From contig OY744532.1 of the NCBI GenBank assembly GCA_963556195.1, positions 76,583,153 through 76,647,152 on the forward strand: DNA of 64,000 nt, in the 5' to 3' direction. The position numbers and the translations under genes were made by a program. The notes under the pieces are model-generated. The model saw only the letters and a list, made by a program, of their open reading frames with translations, had not been told where the DNA came from and ran no database searches. This DNA is from Sepiola atlantica (lineage: Eukaryota; Mollusca; Cephalopoda; Sepiida; Sepiolidae). Positions 46,681 through 57,624 of this stretch are shown piece after piece; position 1 is the first letter of the stretch, and every line of letters begins with the position of its first letter.

Positions 46681-47320
46681 TGCAGGCGACTGTTGACTGC
46701 GTACCCTCAAGTGATCTTCTAATTATTGCAGGTTATTGGAATGCCCGCACAGGCACAGGCGACCTCAGCAACAGTCATATTCTCAGACAATTTGCGATTG
46801 GAGACCAATGTGCTAATGGTGAAAGACTTGTCAACTTTGCTGCAACAAACCAAATGACCGTATCCAGAACGCGTTTTTAACATCCCCCGGCGACACCTAC
46901 TTACTTGGTACTCCAGTGACAGTGTCACAACAAACCAAATGACCGTATCCAGAACGTGTTTTTAACATCCCCCGGCGACACCTACTTACTTGGTACTCCA
47001 GTGACAGTGTCACAACAAACCAAATGACCGTATCCAGAACGTGTTTTTAACATCCCACGGCGACACCTACTTATTTGGTACTCCAGTGACGGTGTCACAA
47101 CTAACCAAATCAAATAGTTTCTTGTTAAACGCCGCTGGTCGGCAAGCATCCTTGATTGTCGAATGTCCCGATGTGCGGAAACTGGTACCAAATTTGGTTC
47201 CGATCATGCCTTGGGACAGAAAAAACTACATCTTTATCTCAAGGCTGTCAAGTCGCGTGTTAAGCTTCTCAGATACACTTCAAAATATGACCTTGAAGTT
47301 TGGTCACAGTTGAAATTTTG
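46681..47320 (+). pseudogene. Inverted LINE endonuclease segment
   Basis: On the plus strand, opposite to the reverse transcriptase next to it, the translation resembles an apurinic-type LINE endonuclease. It shows LLIIAGYWNARTG at about 46710-46755 (normally GDWNA/GDFNA, so the catalytic Asp is Tyr here), NGERLVNFAATNQMTVSRT, QHPRRHLLTWYS-like sequence, LVKRRW-like sequence and a conserved GSDHA motif with SDH codons at 47199-47207. The N-terminal part of the domain is missing and frames are broken, partly by an 85-bp triplication. The layout fits a 5'-truncated, 5'-inverted LINE insertion. Confidence 0.78.
46846..47110 (+). repeat. 85-bp tandem repeat, about 3.1 copies, inside the endonuclease segment
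   Basis: The block beginning CAAACCAAATGACCGTATCC repeats at 46846, 46931 and 47016, and a fragment starts at 47101. Copies 1 and 2 are almost identical and copy 3 has a few changes. Since 85 is not a multiple of three, each copy shifts the reading frame. Confidence 0.92.
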
Positions 47321-48265
47321 ATCAAATGTCAACCTTCGATTTTTTTCAAATTTAATGTATGGATCTGATGCTCTTTGATAACAGTCACCACCATGCAAAA
47401 TCTCAGCCTGATCAGATAAATAGTTTTTGAGTTATCAAGATTTCCATGGCATAACTTCGGGAATACTTCATCCAATATGGAGAAGTAAGGCCCTGATAAG
47501 ACTTTGGCCCATCCTTACGTTGTCAGGTGGAGGTATGCAGTCTCAAGACTGACATGCTTTTTGTTGAAAATATTTTTGTTAGATAATATTGTTAATTCTG
47601 GTGTTTACTTACGGAAGTGCTTAAATGTTATTCGAAAGACGAATGTAATATCTAGAAAATGAACTATTTTACAGTTTGCTGCGATTTCTATTTTTTTTTA
47701 ATTCTAAGTACTTGAAAGCTTTCATTCCTTTTGGGATCTTTGATACCATTGCTATTCGGGACAGTAATGATCGATTTCATCATCTCTGTATAGTTCAATG
47801 AATTTGGAGTTTTTAAAATATAGTCCAACTAGATCTGCAACTTGTGACAAGTCTAAGAGCCGATGTGTACATTAAAGTTATTGTCGATGTGAAATTGTCA
47901 TTAAGATTGTTTTCCGATGCATGCTAAAATGATTTGGTATACCTCATCTGAGATGTGTTACATGTTCTCTCAAATATTCTAGGTTTCTATAGAGTTTTTT
48001 TGGGGAAATAAATGAGTAAGGATCTATTATGATGAATTGGATAATGATAGTAGTTTTGTTTTTATTATTTAATTAAATTGAATTTTATTATTTAATTGAA
48101 CCACGGTATGACACCAAGTCATAAGTTTTAGTTTAAGACATTGAGATTTGCTATCATTTGTAAAATATTTTTAGAAATGATACCTAGTTCTGTTTTTGTA
48201 GGGTTTATCAATCTAGATTGCTAATTTTCAGTTGCTTGTGCTCTTTAAACAGAATGTGTGTTGCT
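47321..48265. other. No gene seen
   Basis: AT-rich sequence with many short T runs, without a supported ORF, RNA gene or recognisable repeat boundary. Confidence 0.5.
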
Positions 48266-48312
48266 TAATACTGTAATTGAAGAAGGGAACAAGTTGTCTG
48301 CCCTTTCCATGA
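48266..48312 (+). repeat. Short dispersed repeat, copy 1
   Basis: Contains ACAAGTTGTCTGCCCTTTCC, also present at 49136-49181; both copies are preceded by TGTAATT and followed within 50 bp by a GACGTCA- or GAGGTCA-type motif. Confidence 0.7.
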
Positions 48313-48503
48313 CTGGGTAGGGTGGTGACGTCAGAGCTGGAAAAGAGTGAGGTGACTTCTGCTTCCATTCTGCTCTTCCTCTTTTTCTTTGGTAAAGGAA
48401 ACAGATATTGTTACAAACTCTTTAATTAATTCAGAGTCTTCGTCTTTAATTGGGTGTCCAACTGTAAAGCAATTTTCTTCCTCGAAACAAAAAATATTTG
48501 GGG

Positions 48504-48507
<4 letters not shown>

Positions 48508-48535
<28 letters not shown>
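48508..48535 (+). repeat. Poly(A) tract, 28 A
   Basis: Uninterrupted A run; possibly the tail of an unrecognised retroposon. Confidence 0.95.
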
Positions 48536-48538
<3 letters not shown>

Positions 48539-48540
48539 TA

Positions 48541-49130
48541 GTATTAGTTATTCTAAGGGGAGAGAACTGATTAAAAAATAAGGATTACATTCCTTTACCT
48601 CTAACAGACAGACACAATGTACGCTTTATATATTGCTATGCACAGATAGATGCTTTTTTTTTTTTTTACTTTTTGATGTATCACTTGTGTTGTGTTGTGT
48701 TGTGGAGCCAGCGCTAGCCACAAGGTGCAGGGGTCAAATGGTGGAATCGTTGTGTAGCGAGTTTTTGAACTTTGTCGTCATAATAAATGCGATTTAAACT
48801 TCAAACAGACCAAAGACATTCACAGCTATTCCAAATTGCCCTGGAATTAAAATGGTCAAAGAGACTTGTATTGCACGGCATCATATTGCAGGCAGGACTG
48901 TAGTGCACATTGGCTGGGGGAAGGCATGGGGCATGGCAAGATCGGCCAGACGTAGAAGTTTCGTCAAAAAAAAGGATTCTTTATGTTTGAGAGTCATGCC
49001 AACTGAAATACCGAATGACCTGTGGCTGGTAGCTTGACCCTGTAACTGTGTTTGTAATGGTTGATTGGTGAACCATGGTTGGGGTTAAATATTTACAAAT
49101 TTGCAAAAGTTTAAAAGTAGAAAGGAAGCG
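48541..49130. other. No gene seen
   Basis: Contains a T run and a (TGTGT)n stretch near 48690. A 61-codon open stretch at 48852-49037 shows no protein family. Confidence 0.5.
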
Positions 49131-49135
49131 ATGTT

Positions 49136-49181
49136 GAATATTGTAATTAAGGAGGACAAGTTGTCTGCCCTTTCCACGACC
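49136..49181 (+). repeat. Short dispersed repeat, copy 2
   Basis: Second occurrence of the ACAAGTTGTCTGCCCTTTCC family seen at 48266. Confidence 0.7.
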
Positions 49182-49471
49182 GATGATGAGGTCATTTCAG
49201 CTTCCGTCTTCCTCCGGGACTTCAAACGAGATGAACGTGTTTGCTAACGGCTGGTGAGTATACCATTAGCTCCCTCCATCCCCTCTCGGGGATACTTAAA
49301 GCAACCATAATTCACTGCTTTCATTTTTGGGACAACTATAACAAATGATGCAACCGTAAGAACAGGTGTCATCATTTCTTTGAAAGCATTTCTTTCCAGG
49401 TCAACAGCATATATGCTCCGAATCCAAGATGGTGAACTGGAAGAATCACATTACGCCTATGATCATCATTT

Positions 49472-49745
49472 TATTTACCTCCCCAGGAGGTTAGGCACAA
49501 GGCCAGTTTTATCTTACTCCCACAAGGTAAGATGTGACCCAAGGTCGGGTCAGGAAAGTGGGACTTGAAAAGCCAGCGCCCGAGAAGGTGAACACTCTGG
49601 CCATTAAAAATTGCCTAGGCAGCCCCGTCAGCATTCCTCAGTAGGGGTGCCTCAGGCAGTAAGCAATAAACTTACTCCTCCCCAAAGAGGGGAGGCAAAG
49701 CCTGGGAGGGTGGACCTCCTAGAACTTCACAGGACAGACCCATAG
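49472..49745 (+). repeat. SINE-like dispersed repeat, copy 2
   Basis: Longest copy of the family. It begins CCTCCCCAGGAGGTTAGGCA and carries TAGGCACAAGG (similar to a Pol III A box) and about 35 bp later GATGTGACCC (a weak B-box match). GCCCCGTCAGCATTCC and GCAATAAACTTACTCC follow. The A/B-box reading is an inference; no poly(A) tail or target duplication was found. Confidence 0.75.
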
Positions 49746-50199
49746 ACCGGCGTAAATCAAGCCCTGAAGGACAAGACGATGCCAGTTTATGGGGTGTAGT
49801 ATCCATCGGAACAAAGGCCGATCGATCATTGACATTAGTAGACAAAAGCCAAATCAAGTCACAACATGGGGTCAATTTGTAAATCCGCATCCTTCAGCTA
49901 TCTTTCCATTTTATTCACGACATTCAATTTTCCCTGCAAAATTGGCAGCACTGCCATTAATTGGATTCCATATCATTTCTGTTGGATTTTGTGATGTTTG
50001 TGAGGGGTATTCGATGTTCCGAGAGATTGATTTTATATATTTTTTATTTGTTGCCTTTTACTCCAATGTCCTTGGACTTTTCTACATTTCTAATGGGATT
50101 GAAATCGATTGGTCGGTTTAATCAATTCCAACTTATTTACCAAATTCAACAAATTAGTTTCAAAAGGGTCTAAAAGCTTTTTACTGGGAGAGTATTGAT

Positions 50200-50338
50200 T
50201 TACTCCTCTCCAGGAGTTAGGCACAAGGCCAGTTTTTATCTTACTCCCACAAGTAAGATTTGACCCAAGATCGGGTCGGGAAAGTGGGGTTTAAAAATTG
50301 CCTGGGCAGCCCCGTCAGCATTCCCCAGTAGGGTGGGA
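50200..50338 (+). repeat. SINE-like dispersed repeat, copy 3 (partial)
   Basis: Matches the first half of the 49472 copy, from CTCCAGGAGTTAGGCACAAG to GCCCCGTCAGCATTCCCCAG, with a deletion of about 45 bp in the middle. The B-box-like motif reads GATTTGACCC. Confidence 0.75.
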
Positions 50339-50417
50339 GAGTAGCAAACAGCAAAATGGTCCCCCTCCCCCTTCGGGTGTGTGTGGAGAGGGCAGAGCAG
50401 AAAACAACAACTAAAAG

Positions 50418-50865
50418 TGATAAGTAGTAAAAACGCATTTAAAATGGTTTGAAAAATGTTTAATTAGTGAAATATCAATCTTGGTATAGAAGAAACATGC
50501 AAATTTACAAAATAAGTTAATCAACTAAGAAAGTCAAAATTAAGAGAAACACAGTGAGTTCACATGTGGGGGTAAGAAGACAAAAATCATTCTTTGATGA
50601 AACAAAAGTCATCTAACTCCCCTACCCCCTTCATCAATTGCTTAAAGTCTTAGCCTTCAGGGCAAAATTAACATCTTCAGTTTTCAAAGAGAACCGTCAT
50701 AAGAGGGAAAAAGACCGCAAGACGAAGTAAAAAAAAAAAAAAACAAGAAAAAGAAAAGACAAAGTGAGAGAGAGAAAGAGAAACAAAATCCAGCCAAATA
50801 GCGATGAAAAAAATAAGGAGATAAGGCTCTAGCAATTTGGCAGAAATCAGCTTTTTTTAATTTTT
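50418..50865 (+). repeat. Dispersed repeat family F1, copy 1
   Basis: Shares ordered blocks with 54092-54428: AAAATGTTTAATTAGTGAAA, GAAAGTCAAAATTAAGAGAA, CCCTACCCCCTTCAT, CATAAGAGGGAAAAAGA and ATTTGGCAGAAATCAGC. It carries about 100 bp of extra sequence in the middle. No coding potential. Confidence 0.8.
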
Positions 50866-50867
50866 TT

Positions 50868-50871
<4 letters not shown>

Positions 50872-50908
<37 letters not shown>
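50872..50908 (+). repeat. Poly(A) tract, 37 A
   Basis: Uninterrupted A run just after repeat F1, plausibly its retroposition tail. Confidence 0.95.
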
Positions 50909-50910
<2 letters not shown>

Positions 50911-51512
50911 CAGATTCTGACCAAAAAGCAGGGAACTCATATTCCTGAGAAACTTTAGTGATTTAAGCTGAAATCTGCTTTTTCTGGATTTAAAAAAAAA
51001 GGCAGAATTTTGCTAAAAAGTAGAGAACTCACATCCCTGGTTTTCTGAGATTTGAAATTAAATATTCCTCATTTGTTGTGCCTGTCGTCAGAGGAGTTGA
51101 AATAAAATTTTTAAAATGCTTTCCAGCGTAGTCTTCTAATGAACGCCATCATCTTTTCCATGAATGATAAGGAAAAGAATGCAGAGAGGAGTACACAATG
51201 TTCTTTAAGTTGCAGATTTTAATCCGAAATGGAAGGAGACCTGAGAGAGCTCAACATATGAATGATATCAAGTTAAAATTTGATTTCAGGCTCAAGCCTA
51301 ACAGAATTCCTTATTTGATATCAAATTATATTCAGATATAAACATATATTAAAAGGGATATTTCTGAATAGAGACTTTGCTGTAAATACTATATATCTAT
51401 TAATATGCATAATATCACTAGGGTCCCGGTTTCAAATCTGGCCAGATCTAGCCACACTGATGAGCCGTAGAGATGGCAAAACACATGTCTGGATAACTTA
51501 CATATATATATA

Positions 51513-51786
51513 TTAACTTATATTTTAATATTTTACCTACATATGACGTCGTCTCGAGCTTTCGGCTCTCATCAATGCAGGAAATGACAAATTCTAGAGG
51601 GTCACGGCGTGTGAAGCTGGTTCACAGAGACACCTTGAATCAACCCCTTTGGCTATGAGAGGTTGTCATGTGATACAGAGAAATTAAGTCATATTTACAC
51701 TGAAAGCGGCGAGCTTAAACTTCAAGACAGTCTGATAGAACTCAACGACAGAGTCGGAGTATCGCACTGAAGCTTAGGTGAATGTC
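51513..51786 (+). repeat. 274-bp direct repeat, copy 1
   Basis: Begins in an AT-rich stretch followed by GACGTCGTCTCGAG and ends GCTTAGGTGAATGTC. A copy with about a dozen differences lies at 52034-52306. The MITE at 51795-52020 sits between them, so without it the two would form a tandem dimer of about 290-bp units. Confidence 0.92.
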
Positions 51787-51794
51787 TATGTATA

Positions 51795-52020
51795 CAGGGT
51801 GAGCCAAAAGTAGGTGGACAGCATATATTGAAATGTTTGTCGAAGCGTAAGAGGCAGACTTCAAAGCTGTGTAAATCAAGAAGGAAAACAGTTTGAACAC
51901 TTGCGTTGATAAATAACATTTAATTTTCATTAATATAATTGTTTTAATACATGTAATTGTACATATAAGTGATCTCTAAATAAATGTTTTTTACTGTCCA
52001 CCTACTTTTGGCTCACCCTG
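51795..52020. mobile_element. MITE with 27-bp terminal inverted repeats, copy 1
   Basis: Perfect 27-bp terminal inverted repeats start CAGGGTGAGCCAAAAGTAGG and are flanked by TA on each side, as for Tc1/mariner-type insertions. The element is 226 bp with no transposase. Its interior shares about 50 bp with the element at 56414-56542, in the opposite orientation. Short minus-strand open frames here are incidental. Confidence 0.92.
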
Positions 52021-52033
52021 TATATATATAATA

Positions 52034-52306
52034 TTAAATTATATTTTAATATTTTACCTACATACGACGTCGTCTCGAGTTTTCGGTTCTCATCAGTGCA
52101 GGAAATGACAATCTCAGAGGGTCACGGGGCGTGAACCTGGTTCACAGAGACACCTTGAATCTATCCCTTTGGCTATGAGAGGTTGTCATGTGATACAGAG
52201 AAATTAAGTCATATTTACACTGAAAGCGGCGAGCTTAAACTTCAAGACAGTCTGATAGAACTCAACGACAGAGTCGGAGTATCGCACTGAAGCTTAGGTG
52301 AATGTC
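52034..52306 (+). repeat. 274-bp direct repeat, copy 2
   Basis: Partner of 51513-51786; the end after AATGTC is unrelated to the end after copy 1. Confidence 0.92.
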
Positions 52307-52835
52307 ATATTACTAGTAGCAGTACTTGAGATGGTTGTGTTTTAAGTTACTTTTGGTTAAAATTTGCTTATTTTCAGCCCTGATCCAGCCACGTATACCA
52401 GAAGTATCTGGCAACCCTCCATACAAAAGCGCACGAGGTATATGAATCGTGCAATCATAAAACAAAAAAGCAACAAGCAGACATGACTGTTCATTACACA
52501 GTGAATTCTGGTGTTTAACTGATTTATATTAAATTCAAATAAAACGTTTATTTTATGTTATATCTTTTTACATACAATCCAAATATTTTTGTTTCTCACA
52601 TTTTACAGTCTTTTGGTCTTATAGGCATAAAAACAAATTTGTCACAGGCATCAGCAGGTGTGAGTTGACCTATGGCACGTGGTTTTTCAGCATTTGCCAA
52701 AGGTGCCGCAAGGCGGGATAGAACGCATAACCGACTGTGACAATATTAACTGGCCCTACGAAAGTCGGCGCCCAGCATACACGGCTAGTATAAATTGGCC
52801 CAGTAGAATATAATTTAATTTCTTGTTTGAAATAA
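52307..52835. other. No gene seen
   Basis: AT-rich with no supported ORF. A stretch near 52738 (TGTGACAATATTAACTGGCC) resembles an LTR start, but no matching 3' end was found. Confidence 0.45.
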
Positions 52836-52837
52836 GA

Positions 52838-53185
52838 GTATCAATTTATATTGTCAGAGTGACCTATAGATTTCTTATGTAACCATAAACATTAACCAAC
52901 ATTGGACCTCAAATAAACAAATGAGAACTAGCTTGATAAATAACATTTCTCCACTGAAGATAAACAAGTTTATATATCAATTTATATGATCAATGACCTC
53001 AAAACATCTTCAATCTCAGATGGCATTATCAGAATTGAACCTTGTTGTTTCGAATGGGAAAACAGTGGAAATGTAATATACTTATAATTTGGATAAGGAT
53101 AAACAATTTTCAAGTTTGATTTATATTGTCAGAGTGATCTATAAACATCTTATGTCTCAAATAACATTATCGAAGTTGAACTTCG
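52838..53185 (+). repeat. Degenerate tandem repeat, period about 139 bp
   Basis: Blocks starting TTTATATTGTCAGAGTGA or a relative occur near 52842, 52980 and 53120, with related followers such as GAACTTCGTTGTT and GAACCTTGTTGTTT. Copies are strongly diverged. Confidence 0.5.
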
Positions 53186-53255
53186 TTGTTAGATTCACAA
53201 GCGATTTCCATATAAAGGAGTTGAAGTTGAGAGAGATAGTCAGTCGGTGATAGAG

Positions 53256-53383
53256 AGTCGGCGATAAGCATCGGGTGAGGACTGGCCAGTCGGCGATAAG
53301 CAGTCAGTGAGGACTGGCCAGTCGGCGATAAGCACTGGGAGAAGACAAGCCAGTCGGTTATAAGCATTGGGCGGGGACTAGCC
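53256..53383 (+). repeat. 32-bp minisatellite, 4 copies
   Basis: Four tandem 32-bp units starting AGTCGGCGATAAGC or AGTCGGTTATAAGC and ending GGCC, AGCC or TAGCC. Units 1 and 2 are closest and unit 4 is most diverged. Confidence 0.9.
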
Positions 53384-53734
53384 AGAGTTACACCAAGCAG
53401 ACCGTGAATTAATCAATGAGAGAAACGGACATAAGAACCCTTCTCTATTCGTGAAAGATATCACACCTATCGGGATACGTGTGTCCTCGCCCGAGCTTAG
53501 AACAGCACGCCACTGATAGAGGGATAAATTGTCCATCGGTCCAATTACATACCAGAGTGAACTCAACATTATTTGGCCAACTGGCCTAGTGACTCAACAA
53601 GTGTATATTTTATTTCATTATTCATTATTAAGAATAATTATTTTCTGAGAAAACCACAGCGGACTTGACTTCTTTCCTTCAACAGTTCTGCATGAATGAC
53701 CTTTCATTCCACAGGGATCCCGAGTCGCTGATTC
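53384..53734. other. No gene seen
   Basis: Mixed-composition sequence with no supported ORF; it could be the remainder of a decayed retroelement. Confidence 0.4.
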
Positions 53735-53925
53735 CCCCTCAACGGTCACCCACTTATCTAAACAAACACAACGTGGGGTGGATGTGACCTTATGAGAGGC
53801 CTCTTCGACAACCGTGGCCTTCTTCGGAGCAGCAACTTTTGTATCAACAGGATCACGTGACTAACCAGCCCAGGAGCGGCCAATTGGTGACGTCACGGGT
53901 GGGGGTTAAAGGCCTCATTTCATAC
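53735..53925 (+). repeat. Dispersed repeat family F2, copy 1
   Basis: Shares ordered motifs with 60925-61110: CACAACGTGG, TTCGACA..GGCCTTC, GCAACTTTT and AATTGGTGACGTCAC or its relative, followed by a GGTGGGG-type block. Diverged but collinear over about 190 bp. Confidence 0.6.
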
Positions 53926-54091
53926 TAAAATCACATAAGATTTGGTGGCAATTTTGCAAATCTTTTTTTACAAGGGATGCTAGTAGCTAATGAAAAATAA
54001 AAACCCAGCTGAAATCGAGATGAATTCGACATCCCCGAATCTGTATGTGTGTTTGAAAAAGAACACTGCGAAAAATTGGATGATGTGCTAG

Positions 54092-54428
54092 TGATTAATA
54101 GTAAAAACACATTAAAATGATTTGAAAAATGTTTAATTAGTGAAATATCAATTTCAGTAAATACGAAAGTCAAAATTAAGAGAAAGACACCTAGTACGCA
54201 TGTGAAAGGGGGGGGGGGGAGACAGTAAGTCATCTAACGCCCCCTACCCCCTTCATGAATTGTTTAAAGTCTTAGTCATTACAGAAAAAATTACATTTTC
54301 AGAGAGAACTGTCATAAGAGGGAAAAAGAAAGCAAGGCAAGATGGAGAGAAGAAAAAGAGAAGAAAAACATAAGGAGGTAAAGCTCTAGCGATTTGGCAG
54401 AAATCAGCCTTTTCTTATTTAAAAAAGT
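54092..54428 (+). repeat. Dispersed repeat family F1, copy 2
   Basis: Collinear with 50418-50865 but lacking its extra middle segment. A run of 12 G lies near 54210. Confidence 0.8.
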
Positions 54429-54955
54429 GGAGATATTTCATCCCTACTTTATACGTCACTGGATGCACGCCACATCAAAACTTGTTGGCTATACAAGCGA
54501 AACATCTAAGATTCAGTCTCATAGACTGACTAAACACCAGCAGAATCATACGATATGTTTCACATCCAATTCACAGATCATGTAAGCGAATAAAGGGATG
54601 ACACTGACAGGAAAAGCGCTGCCTCAGATATTCGGTTCATGACTGTTACCACAAGAACACAAAACCAAGGGAAGATTCTTGTGATTCTTGATAATTCCTC
54701 ACAGGATGGCATGGAAATAAAGCAGAAGATGAAAAAGGAAGAACTGCTTTGGATGCTGTGTTATTCTTGTCACAGATTCCAGGCATTCATAGACTTTTTT
54801 TTTAACAGAGAGCTTTCACATATTCTTCATGGAACTTTTGGAATTTATAGTCAGACAATCTTCATGCAGTATATTTTAGACATCTGGAACAGAAAACAAA
54901 ACAAAAAAGATAAATAAAATATTGTAACACAAAGTGCAAAAAGCTTAAAAATTTA
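54429..54955. other. No supported gene
   Basis: A 92-codon open stretch (54639-54917, plus strand) is lysine-rich at its end and matches no family I recognise. With no homology or signals I do not call it a gene. Confidence 0.4.
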
Positions 54956-55048
54956 TTTATTTTTTAAATAAATATATCTATATAATATATATAATATATA
55001 AATATATATAAAATATATAATATATATATATATGTAGGAGTATTAGAA

Positions 55049-55511
55049 GGCTATCACAATGCAAGAAATGGAAATACGTCAGCGTTGAGAACATTTTTTT
55101 TTTCATAGCAAATCTTACTTGATTAGGCAAGACTTCACCACTGTGATGTAATGTATGTGCCCGTGTTCCATAATATATTTTGAGGAAGACCTCTTTATCA
55201 AATGGTAGGTGTTTCAAATCTCTAAAACATGTGTGGAATGGTAATATTGTTATATACTTACAATGCAGTAAATATTTACTGTGTTATAAACATATGACAA
55301 TAGATTTGAAACACCTACCATTTGATAAAGATGTCTTCCTCGAAATATATTATGGAACACGGTCACACACATTACACCAGTGTTGAAGTCCTGCCTAACC
55401 AAGTAAGATTTGTTATAAAAAATATATATATATATATATATAAAAAAAATCACTTGTTTTTGTCTTACTTCTCAATGCTGACATATTTCCATTTCTTGCA
55501 TTGTGATAGCC
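55049..55511. mobile_element. Fold-back element, copy 1
   Basis: Two arms of about 170-210 bp are inverted copies around an 80-bp loop (about 55222-55301). The outer ends read GGCTATCACAATGCAAGAAA and its complement; the inner ends read GGTAGGTGTTTCAAATCT and its complement. The right arm is lengthened by an AT run near 55419-55445. A relative lies at 61204-61426. No transposase is present. Confidence 0.88.
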
Positions 55512-55560
55512 AGAACCTCTATCTACATACTACACACAATGCTTCAAGCAAACTACCTCT

Positions 55561-55564
<4 letters not shown>

Positions 55565-55619
<55 letters not shown>
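55565..55619 (+). repeat. (TA)n microsatellite
   Basis: About 27 AT dinucleotides without interruption; shorter AT runs occur at 54990-55032, 55420-55440 and 56388-56412. Confidence 0.95.
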
Positions 55620-55622
<3 letters not shown>

Positions 55623-56400
55623 AATGGGTCGTTCAGTTTTAAAGCATTGCTGGATCAGTATTATAAATTGAAAATATAAGCCATTATCAATGCAAGATTA
55701 ATTTATTATTTTTCTTTTCTTTTTTTACTTAAATCTTATTAATTTCGGAATAAAATTCCATCATCAGAGTTGACCAGTATTGTGTCATTTTTTTTTTAAT
55801 CAAAAACACAAAAACAAAAATAAACAAACTCTTTCTTCTTCTGTTTTTCTGATGAAATATCCACGCCGATGTCGCTGGCGGTTATGAATTCAAATTTTGG
55901 TTATCGAACGAAGAAAGCATTGGCGTGCTCGTAGTTTAATATATATTTAAACGAGACATTTATATATGTGTAAATATTTTAAGTATTAAAGTGTTTTTGT
56001 ACCTACAGACGATATCGTTTCGTTTATATATATATATATGACTGTTTTGTTAGGAGCAGTAAGGAAAATCTGCTGTAAGTTTATTTTTTGTTATGTTTGT
56101 TTTTCATGTCAAAATGTATAAGTTTTCAAACTGAAAACTTTTTTGTCTTTTCTGAAGAGTTCAAGGAAGACAGATCTAATATTGACATACTAAAATTGCA
56201 CTAAAGATTGACTGGCTTGAGAAGGTTTCGTGAGATAAAATCTTGGCTTTTGGAATGTAACAAAATCTTGTTTACTTATATACGCTCTGTAGTTGCTACA
56301 ATTATTGAGCTTTAAATTGGAAGAGGTTGGTATACATAAAGTATAGAAGGTATATGCTAATACGTATTTTCCACTCCTATACATATATATATATATATAT
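55620..56400. other. No gene seen
   Basis: AT-rich; contains GGAATAAAATTCCATCATCA near 55747, a short perfect-looking inverted motif, but nothing coding. Confidence 0.45.
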
Positions 56401-56413
56401 ACATATATATATA

Positions 56414-56542
56414 CAGGGTGAGCCAAAAGTAGGTGGACAGTAATAAACATTTTCCTTCTTGATGTACACAGCTTTGAAGTCTGCCTCTTACGCTTCGACA
56501 AACAAATGTTTTTTACTGTCCACCTACTTTTGGCTCACTCTG
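56414..56542. mobile_element. MITE with terminal inverted repeats, copy 2
   Basis: The ends match the 51795-52020 element: left CAGGGTGAGCCAAAAGTAGG, right the complement with one substitution, each next to TA. At 129 bp it is an internally deleted relative, and the shared interior lies in the opposite orientation. Confidence 0.9.
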
Positions 56543-56544
56543 TA

Positions 56545-57090
56545 TATATATATATATATTCTAACAAAAAACAAGACTTTATAAAAAGGAAAATTGTTTT
56601 TTTATCTCAAAATATTTCAGAGACATTTATAAAAACAAAGTTCGAATTTTAAATAAATATTTAAACTGATGAATAGAGCAAAAACAGAAAAGGGAAATAA
56701 CTGCGATTAACAAAGGGGAGATTACTCTAACATAATTGGAGCACCAGATAAATAACTGCACTATGGTTTGAATGGAAAGTGTACATAGATGTATATCTTG
56801 AGAGAGATATAACTTACCGTGTATCCCGATGTGTACTTAGACATTTCGAACAGCAGTAGCGAGCTCCACAAGACACACAGGTGTACCAAGATGGAAATGT
56901 GATGAGAGTTAAGGAGAATGAAGTCAGGCAGAAAATAAAAAAGAACAATAACATCATGAAAAGACAATTTCATTTCTAAAAGAAAATGGAATGGCATTTT
57001 TACTTTTTTTGTTTTCTTAATTTTTTTTTAGATTCTTATTCAACCACACACTTCACAAATATGAAAGCTTGGTTGATTGATTGTTTCGTT
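56545..57090. other. No gene seen
   Basis: AT-rich sequence; a 78-codon minus-strand open stretch (56761-56997) has no recognisable features. Confidence 0.4.
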
Positions 57091-57475
57091 TTATGGAATA
57101 TCAACTCTTTTCGGGTTATTTAATGCCGAATACGGTCATTTTGGGAAAAGTTTTTATGCTTCAAGTTCTTTATATCTTCAAATATTTATTCATTGTTTCG
57201 TTTGGTTGTTTTTTTTAAAATGGCATATCAACCCTTTTCAGGTTATTTAATGCCAAATCAGAGCATTTTGGTAAAAAAATTTATGCTTCAAGTTCTTTAT
57301 ATCTTCAAATATTTATTCATAATGTTTGGTTTGGTTGTTTTTTTTAAATTACATATCAACCCTTTTCAGGTTATTTAATGCTGAATAAGGGCATTTTGGT
57401 AAAAGTTTTTATGCTTCAAGTTCTTCATATCTTCAAATATTTATTCATGGTGTTTCGTTTTGTTGGATTGTTTTG
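57091..57475 (+). repeat. Tandem repeat, period about 128 bp, 3 copies
   Basis: Units share TATCAAC, GGTTATTTAATGC, GCTTCAAGTTCTT and CTTCAAATATTTATTCAT in order, with phase markers at 57099, 57226 and 57354. A single diverged unit lies at 57955-58060. Confidence 0.88.
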
Positions 57476-57624
57476 TAGAAAAAAATCCTTTTTGTTTTTG
57501 GCTTTGCAGAACATGATTGAGTTTTGCAAAGGGAAAGGCAAAAAAACAATGGCATCAATGTTTGGTGCATTTTAAGTCAGGAAGCCAGTATCTTCAGACA
57601 GCCTGAGTTGGTGGCACCAGATTT
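57449..57624 (+). repeat. Dispersed repeat family F3, copy 1
   Basis: Shares GCAGAACATGATTGAGTTTT, ATCAATGTTTGGTGCATTTT and ATCTTCAGACAGCCTGA, in order, with 58740-58905. It follows the 128-bp tandem repeat directly, so both may be parts of one element. Confidence 0.85.

Noticed and set aside
49789..50121. 110-codon plus-strand open frame with hydrophobic stretches
   Set aside because: It begins in the tail of a dispersed repeat and crosses AT-rich sequence; the hydrophobic runs come from T-rich codons. No homology signal or splice context.
54639..54917. 92-codon plus-strand open frame
   Set aside because: No recognisable domain; length is possible by chance in AT-rich DNA.
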